Positions 42,264-46,462 of a stretch of 46,462 nucleotides of DNA are shown piece by piece. The stretch comes from Candidatus Omnitrophota bacterium (lineage in GTDB: Bacteria; Omnitrophota; Gorgyraeia; Zapsychrales; Fredricksoniimonadaceae): contig JAGWOI010000002.1 in assembly GCA_028870995.1 (NCBI GenBank), forward strand, positions 1 through 46,462. The letters are read 5' to 3'. Position numbers and translations under genes: made by a program. The first letter of the stretch is position 1, and every line of letters starts with the position of its first letter. The notes beneath the pieces are model-generated. The model saw nothing but the letters and a program-made list of their open reading frames with translations. It had not been told where the DNA came from and searched no databases.

Positions 42264-43994
42264 CTAAATCTTGTCAACAATCTGCTGCTTAAGCCTGGCC
42301 GTAAGGCTGTCCACGGCCATCGAACCCAGATCCGTGCCGTTTTGCAGCCGCACCGCCACCTGGGAAGCCTGAACTTCCTTGTCCCCGATAATGATGCTGT
42401 AGGGGATCTTTCTGACCGATGCTTCCCTGATACGCTTGGAAAGCGACTCATTGCGGTCATCGACGACAACCCGGATGCCGGCCTGCTGAAGGCTGCCCCT
42501 GACCTTTTCGGCGAAGGCCTGATGATCGCTCTTAATGGGAATGACGGCAACCTGATTGGGGGCCAGCCACAAGGGAAAATTGCCGGCATAGTGCTCGATC
42601 AGGGTGCCGATAAACCGCTCGAGGCTGCCTAAAAGCGCCCGGTGAAGCATGACCGGCCTGGCCTGATTTCCGCTTTCATCCACGTAGTTCATTTCAAAGC
42701 GCTCGGGCAGCTGGAAGTCGCACTGGATGGTGCCGCACTGCCACTGACGGCCGATGGCATCCTTTAATTTAATGTCTATTTTGGGGCCGTAAAACGCGCC
42801 GTCGCCTTCATTGATATCATACTTTAAGGCCTTGGCGTCCAACGCCTCTTTTAAAGCCGCCGTAGCCTTGTCCCAATCCGGAATGGCCCCCATGAACTTC
42901 TCCGGCCTGGTGGAAAGCTCGATATGCAGGTCATGGAACCCGAAATCATTCATTGTCTCAAAAACAAAATCGATGACCCGCATGACCTCCTGCTTGATCT
43001 GCTCGGGCCTCAAGAAAATATGCGCGTCATCCTGGGTGAACCCCCGCACGCGCAAAAGCCCATGCAAGACCCCGGCCTTTTCCTGACGGTAAACCGTGCC
43101 CAGCTCAAAATACCTGATGGGCAGATCGCGGTAAGAGCGTGTCTGAGATTTATAGATGAGGATGTGTCCCGGGCAATTCATGGGCTTGACGACATAATCC
43201 TCATCGTCAACCTTAAAATAATACATGTTTTCCCGGTAGTTTTCGGCATGGCCTGATATTTCCCAAAGTTTGCCTTTTAAAATATTCGGGGTCATGACAA
43301 GCTGGTAGCCGTGTTTTAAATGCTGGGCGCGCAAGTAGTCCTCGATGGTCTTGCGCAGCATGGCGCCGTTGGGGTGATAAAAAACCAGCCCTGCGCCGGC
43401 GGTCTCGTGGTAGATATGAAAAAGATCCAGCTGAGTGGCGATCTTGCGGTGGTCGCGCTTGCCGGCCTCCTCAAGCATTTTCAAATACTCGTCGAGCTCC
43501 TTCTGACTGAAAAAAGCCGTGCCATAAATGCGCTGCAGCATGGGCTTGGACTCATCGCCCCGCCAATACGCGCCAGCAACGGAGAGAAGCTTAAATCCCT
43601 TGATCAGACCTGTCGAGGCCACGTGAGGGCCCTTGCATAGGTCCGTAAATTCCTCGCCGGTCTTATAAATGGAAACCTGTTCGTCGGGGATGCCTTCGAT
43701 CAATTCGACCTTATAGGTCTCATTGTGATCGGCAAAATATTTCTTGGCTTCCTGGCGTGGCATGAAAAACTGCTTCATCGGAAGGTTTTTCTGCACGATG
43801 CGGGCCATGGCCTTCTCGATCCTGCGCAAATCCTCGTCGGAAAACGGCTCTTTTTTGTCGAAATCATAATAAAAGCCGTTATCGATGGCCGGGCCGATGG
43901 TGACCTTGGCCTCCGGCCAGAGCTCCTGCACCGCCTGCGCCATTACATGTGCACAGGTGTGTCTTAATTTATCTATGTCGTTGGAATAATCCAT
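42264..43994 (-). CDS. thrS: threonyl-tRNA synthetase lacking TGS domain
   Basis: 576 aa instead of about 640. It begins at the editing domain (DKLRHTCAHVMAQAV, H12 and H16; CKGPHV, C120 and H124). The N-terminal ubiquitin-like TGS domain of about 60 residues is absent and no upstream in-frame start provides it. The catalytic class II core is intact, including zinc ligand C274 in NCPGH, and the C-terminal anticodon domain is present (NQVAVIPIKSDHQAFAE). Confidence 0.96.
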   Translation of the reverse strand: MDYSNDIDKLRHTCAHVMAQAVQELWPEAKVTIGPAIDNGFYYDFDKKEPFSDEDLRRIEKAMARIVQKNLPMKQFFMPRQEAKKYFADHNETYKVELIEGIPDEQVSIYKTGEEFTDLCKGPHVASTGLIKGFKLLSVAGAYWRGDESKPMLQRIYGTAFFSQKELDEYLKMLEEAGKRDHRKIATQLDLFHIYHETAGAGLVFYHPNGAMLRKTIEDYLRAQHLKHGYQLVMTPNILKGKLWEISGHAENYRENMYYFKVDDEDYVVKPMNCPGHILIYKSQTRSYRDLPIRYFELGTVYRQEKAGVLHGLLRVRGFTQDDAHIFLRPEQIKQEVMRVIDFVFETMNDFGFHDLHIELSTRPEKFMGAIPDWDKATAALKEALDAKALKYDINEGDGAFYGPKIDIKLKDAIGRQWQCGTIQCDFQLPERFEMNYVDESGNQARPVMLHRALLGSLERFIGTLIEHYAGNFPLWLAPNQVAVIPIKSDHQAFAEKVRGSLQQAGIRVVVDDRNESLSKRIREASVRKIPYSIIIGDKEVQASQVAVRLQNGTDLGSMAVDSLTARLKQQIVDKI

Positions 43995-44009
43995 TTATTC
44001 AAACAATTT

Positions 44010-44045
44010 AAAACGGCCCAATGGAGGGTCGGTCCATCCCCGGCC
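44010..44045 (-). terminator. candidate hairpin between a small gene and thrS
   Basis: On the minus strand GGCC...GGCC and inner ATGGA-7 nt-TCCAT arms precede TTTT (44013-44010). It may terminate or attenuate transcription into thrS. The T-run is short. Confidence 0.35.
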
Positions 44046-44049
44046 CTTT

Positions 44050-44343
44050 CTAGCCGGACGAGGGGGGCGGCCAAATGCAATTTAAAGGAATATTGATCCT
44101 TTTCCCGATTTTTTTGTCTTCTACAGGAAACTCTATCGAGGCAAATGTCGAATTGTGCGTAATGACGAACGCGTTGACGCGGCCTTTAATGGGTACGGAT
44201 TCATTGGCCTCACCCATCGTATCAAACACCTTGTGTTTTTCAAAAACCGCTTCCCAGACAAACCCCTCAAGCGTCTTTATCCTGACACGATAAAATGATT
44301 TGTACTTGAACACATCACACTTAACTGAAACTTCAGCAGCCAT
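44050..44343 (-). CDS. small beta-rich protein, unknown
   Basis: 97 aa from ATG 44343 after a GGTGGA site. It has alternating beta strands (EVSVKCDVFKYKSFYRVRIKTLEGFVWEAVFEKHKVFDT; FASIEFPVEDKKIGKRINIPLN). No signal peptide and no recognised family. It sits between the tRNA cluster and thrS. Confidence 0.65.
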   Translation of the reverse strand: MAAEVSVKCDVFKYKSFYRVRIKTLEGFVWEAVFEKHKVFDTMGEANESVPIKGRVNAFVITHNSTFASIEFPVEDKKIGKRINIPLNCIWPPPSSG

Positions 44344-44378
44344 AAAAAATTCCACCCTATGTCGGCATCAGCATCAAA

Positions 44379-44455
44379 TGGTGGACTCAAGAGGGATCGA
44401 ACCTCTGACCTCATCCATGTCAAGGATGCGCTCTAACCAGCTGAGCTATGAGTCC
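44379..44455 (-). tRNA. tRNA-Val (GAC)
   Basis: Minus-strand cloverleaf; acceptor GGACTC.../GAGTCC, anticodon loop TTGACAT (anticodon GAC at 44421-44419), discriminator A and encoded CCA (44381-44379). Confidence 0.96.
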
Positions 44456-44471
44456 GTAAATTCTTGTTTTA

Positions 44472-44555
44472 TGGGCGGGGAGGGACTTGAACCCTCACAG
44501 CCTTACGGCCACAGGATTTTAAGTCCTGCGTGTATACCAATTCCACCACCCGCCC
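44472..44555 (-). tRNA. tRNA-Leu (TAA)
   Basis: Acceptor GGGCGGG/CCCGCCC, D region GTGGAATTGG, anticodon loop CTTAAAA (anticodon TAA), long variable arm GGCCG...GGCTG and T arm GAGGG/CCCTC. 84 nt, no encoded CCA. Confidence 0.96.
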
Positions 44556-44579
44556 CAAAATAACCTTGGCCCAAAAATT

Positions 44580-44654
44580 TGGAGGCGTGGAGCGGAATCG
44601 AACCGCTGAATAGTGGTTTTGCAGACCACTGCCTTACCACTTGGCTACCACGCC
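44580..44654 (-). tRNA. tRNA-Cys (GCA)
   Basis: Acceptor GGCGTGG/CCACGCC, anticodon loop CTGCAAA (anticodon GCA), T discriminator and encoded CCA (44582-44580). 75 nt. Confidence 0.96.
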
Positions 44655-44668
44655 GTTGTTGACCGATC

Positions 44669-45214
44669 TCATTTTAATTCTTTAAGGATTGTTTTAACGA
44701 TCGTCTCAACTTCTGCCAGGTGACCGACTCCGACGGTGCCGCAAGCGAGCTTTCCCCTCACCGGCTCAATGAACTTAAACCCATGCTTTTTGAGCTTGGC
44801 GCAGTTTTCCCTGACAATACCGTTGGCATACATCTCGTCGTTCATGGCCGGAGCAATAAAGACCGGCGCGCGGCCGGTGATTACGAAGGTGGTGAGCAGG
44901 TCATCCGCCAATCCGTTGGCCAGCTTGCCTATGATGTTGGCTGTCGCCGGTGCAATAAGCACCAGGTCCGCGGCTCGCGAAAGTTCGATATGCGCCATGC
45001 GCCAGAAATACTTGTCGAACATGTCGCTGTAAACGTTCCTGCCTGAAAGGGTGGCCAGCGTCAAGGGGGTAATAAATTGTGAGGCCTCGCCGGTCATGAT
45101 CACCGAAACCTCGCAATTATTGTCCTGCAGCCGGCGGATGATGTCCCCCGCTTTGTAGGCCGCGATGCTGCCGCAAACACCCAGAATGACGTGTCTGTTT
45201 TTAGGACTTGGCAT
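44669..45214 (-). CDS. coaC: phosphopantothenoylcysteine decarboxylase (CoaC), free-standing
   Basis: 181 aa from ATG 45214 (MPSPKNRHVILGVCGSIAAYK). FMN-binding flavoprotein fold with PAMNDEMY (the PxMNxxMW catalytic motif) and ACGTVGVGHLAE (substrate-clamp Cys). Converts PPC to 4'-phosphopantetheine in CoA synthesis. The CoaB synthetase domain usually fused to it in bacteria is absent; the next genes are tRNAs. The start overlaps rpoZ by 14 bp. Confidence 0.92.
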   Translation of the reverse strand: MPSPKNRHVILGVCGSIAAYKAGDIIRRLQDNNCEVSVIMTGEASQFITPLTLATLSGRNVYSDMFDKYFWRMAHIELSRAADLVLIAPATANIIGKLANGLADDLLTTFVITGRAPVFIAPAMNDEMYANGIVRENCAKLKKHGFKFIEPVRGKLACGTVGVGHLAEVETIVKTILKELK

Positions 45215-45446
45215 TCTTTTTTGATTTTCCTTCTTTGGGATCGGCAACGCCTTTGTCCTGGACCTTCCCCGCACGGATTTCATCCAATGCCGTTGTCGCT
45301 AATTTTTGCTCGGCAGGAGCACTGACCAATTTAACACCCGTAGAGGCCAATTCGCCGGCACGGACGGAAGCCAGGCGCACCAAACGGTAAACGCTGTTGC
45401 TCGCCCTGGGCAACAACTCTTCGAGCGGCTGATAAGACATATGCAT
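45201..45446 (-). CDS. rpoZ: RNA polymerase omega subunit
   Basis: 81 aa. PLEELLPRASNSVYRLVRLASVRAGELAS and KLATTALDEIRAGKV are standard omega segments, followed by a Lys-rich tail. GGAGAGG precedes ATG 45446. Standard order gmk-rpoZ-coaC. Confidence 0.93.
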   Translation of the reverse strand: MHMSYQPLEELLPRASNSVYRLVRLASVRAGELASTGVKLVSAPAEQKLATTALDEIRAGKVQDKGVADPKEGKSKKNAKS

Positions 45447-45510
45447 TACCCTCTCCTGATTAAATGGTATTTGGCTTTAAAAAGCCCTTCCCCTTTTCGG
45501 GAAAACTCTT

Positions 45511-45539
45511 TTTATAACATATACCCCGGGCCTTGTCAA
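45511..45539 (-). promoter_or_regulatory. promoter of rpoZ-coaC
   Basis: Minus strand TTGACA (45539-45534), spacer 17 bp, TATAAA (45516-45511). Its -35 overlaps the gmk stop codon. The leader has two small hairpins, TTCCC...GGGGAA and GGCTTT..AAAGCC. Confidence 0.8.
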
Positions 45540-46141
45540 ACTATTGCAGGTTCAAGGACTTCCCGGCAAACGATCTGCTCCAGGCGCTTCAGGGCCTTCT
45601 TTAAATCCCCGTTGACGATGACATGGTCGTAATGCTTGGCTTCCTTCAATTCACGGCGTGCCACCTTTAGCCTTAGACCTAAGCTTTCGGCGGTCTCGGA
45701 GCCTCTGGACTTCAGGCGGCGGCTCAAGATCTGCATGGAAGGGGCCTTGATAAAAATCTTCAGCGCTTGGGGAAATTCCGCGGCCACGGACCTGGCCCCC
45801 TTGACGTCGATGCACAAAAGAACGTTGGTCCCCTTTTTGATCAGTGCCAGCGCCTGCTTTTTAGGCGTCCCGTAATACTGGTCAAAAACCTTTTGCCATT
45901 CAAAAAAATACCCCTTTTTAATTTTTTCTTGAAAATCTTCCGAGTTTAAAAAAAGATATTCACGGCCGTGACGCTCTCCGGGACGCTTTGGCCTGGTGGT
46001 GGCGGAAATGGACTTGACCAGTTTCCTCTTGAATCGCGGCTCCGCCAGCAGGGCCTTGTGCAGGGTGGTTTTACCGCAACCCGAGGGCCCGGAAATAATG
46101 ACGATCTTGGCCTTGGGGGAAGCGCTCTTTTTATTCGACAT
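45536..46141 (-). CDS. gmk: guanylate kinase
   Basis: 201 aa. P-loop GPSGCGKTTL (residues about 18-27) and SISATTRPKRPGERHGREYLFL substrate-binding region, converting GMP to GDP. Overlaps yicC by 11 bp. Confidence 0.97.
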   Translation of the reverse strand: MSNKKSASPKAKIVIISGPSGCGKTTLHKALLAEPRFKRKLVKSISATTRPKRPGERHGREYLFLNSEDFQEKIKKGYFFEWQKVFDQYYGTPKKQALALIKKGTNVLLCIDVKGARSVAAEFPQALKIFIKAPSMQILSRRLKSRGSETAESLGLRLKVARRELKEAKHYDHVIVNGDLKKALKRLEQIVCREVLEPAIV

Positions 46142-46462
46142 TGTTGGATTGTTCGCGGATTTTTTCGACCTTGCTTTTGATGGCGATCACGGCGGCGGCA
46201 ACGACTTTGTCCTGGACCTTGGAACCGATGGTATTGGCCTCGCGCTGCATTTCCTGGGCGATAAAATCCAGTTTTTTGCCGGAACCCTCCGCCTGCTTCA
46301 ACAGGGCCCTGGCTTCGTCGATGTAGTGGGCCAGGCGGGCCAGCTCTTCATGGATGTCGTTGCTTTTTTGATACGACGCAAACTCCTCAGAGGCCATCCG
46401 GCTTCTGGACTCCTTCAAAAGCTCGTTGATGCGCCTCTTGATGAGGCCAATCTGCAAAAGCA
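46131..46462 (-). CDS. yicC: YicC-type endoribonuclease, partial
   Basis: The C-terminal 110 residues (DUF1732) are visible: KLDFIAQEMQREANTIGSKVQDK and VEKIREQSNNVE at the end. The start is beyond the right edge. Upstream of gmk, the usual position. Confidence 0.93.
   Translation of the reverse strand, partial: LLQIGLIKRRINELLKESRSRMASEEFASYQKSNDIHEELARLAHYIDEARALLKQAEGSGKKLDFIAQEMQREANTIGSKVQDKVVAAAVIAIKSKVEKIREQSNNVE

Noticed and set aside
43995..44049. T-box leader before thrS
   Set aside because: The gap is only 55 bp and lacks the T-box sequence.
1..46462. CRISPR array or prophage
   Set aside because: The repeats are dispersed palindromes without spacers; no integrase, cas or phage genes were seen.

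Overview
The window looks like chromosomal DNA from an uncultured Gram-negative (diderm) bacterium. The core genes, the outer-membrane two-partner secretion pair and a high-copy palindrome close to gene ends together suggest a member of Candidatus Omnitrophota (OP3) or a relative. That placement is inference from gene content, not a database result. About 40 genes are visible and nearly all lie on the minus strand. The only plus-strand genes (20644-23070, 24627-25259, 37480-37950) all encode membrane proteins.

Reading leftward along the minus strand from the right edge: yicC (partial), gmk, rpoZ and coaC; tRNA-Cys, tRNA-Leu and tRNA-Val; a small unknown gene; then the classical translation cluster thrS-infC-rpmI-rplT-pheS-pheT (45.3-37.9 kb, infC with an ATT start). 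Next is a glycan-modification group (SDR reductase, GT2, sugar C-methyltransferase, SAM methyltransferase; 37.4-34.0 kb). A probable 6S RNA with a near-consensus promoter follows (33.8-34.0 kb). It precedes an RNA/DNA-housekeeping operon, rarA, 5-FTHF cyclo-ligase, rny, ymdB, two PilZ genes, gltX and tRNA-Gln, that closes with an intrinsic terminator at 27.25 kb.

From 27.2 to 23.0 kb there is an envelope-stress block: a K+-channel-like protein with a non-canonical filter, then an ECF sigma factor, anti-sigma factor and Spy/CpxP-like protein behind an apparently autoregulatory ECF promoter, then dedA, an exported protein and a dienelactone hydrolase. A GT-C/TPR protein with ten TPRs follows. 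Then sucC-sucD-mrp(HCF101-like)-band7-DRTGG (20.5-15.6 kb) and the complex I genes nuoA-I (15.4-7.6 kb), without nuoJKLMN. At the left end are two small genes (a secreted protein and a DUF6941-like protein) and the two-partner secretion pair tpsB-tpsA. TpsA is a large filamentous-haemagglutinin/GLUG adhesin that runs off the left edge.

The most striking pattern is a short palindrome (AAAAAGGGGAC, a central A or T, then its reverse complement) present nine times. Seven copies sit within two bases of the stop codon of the upstream gene, in the gap before the next gene. The other two are a tandem pair inside tpsA, translated in frame. The element has no stop codon in any of the six frames and resembles a bidirectional intrinsic terminator. 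A second theme is domain loss in all three single-polypeptide synthetase chains seen here: GltX, PheT and ThrS each lack a segment normally found in bacterial homologues.
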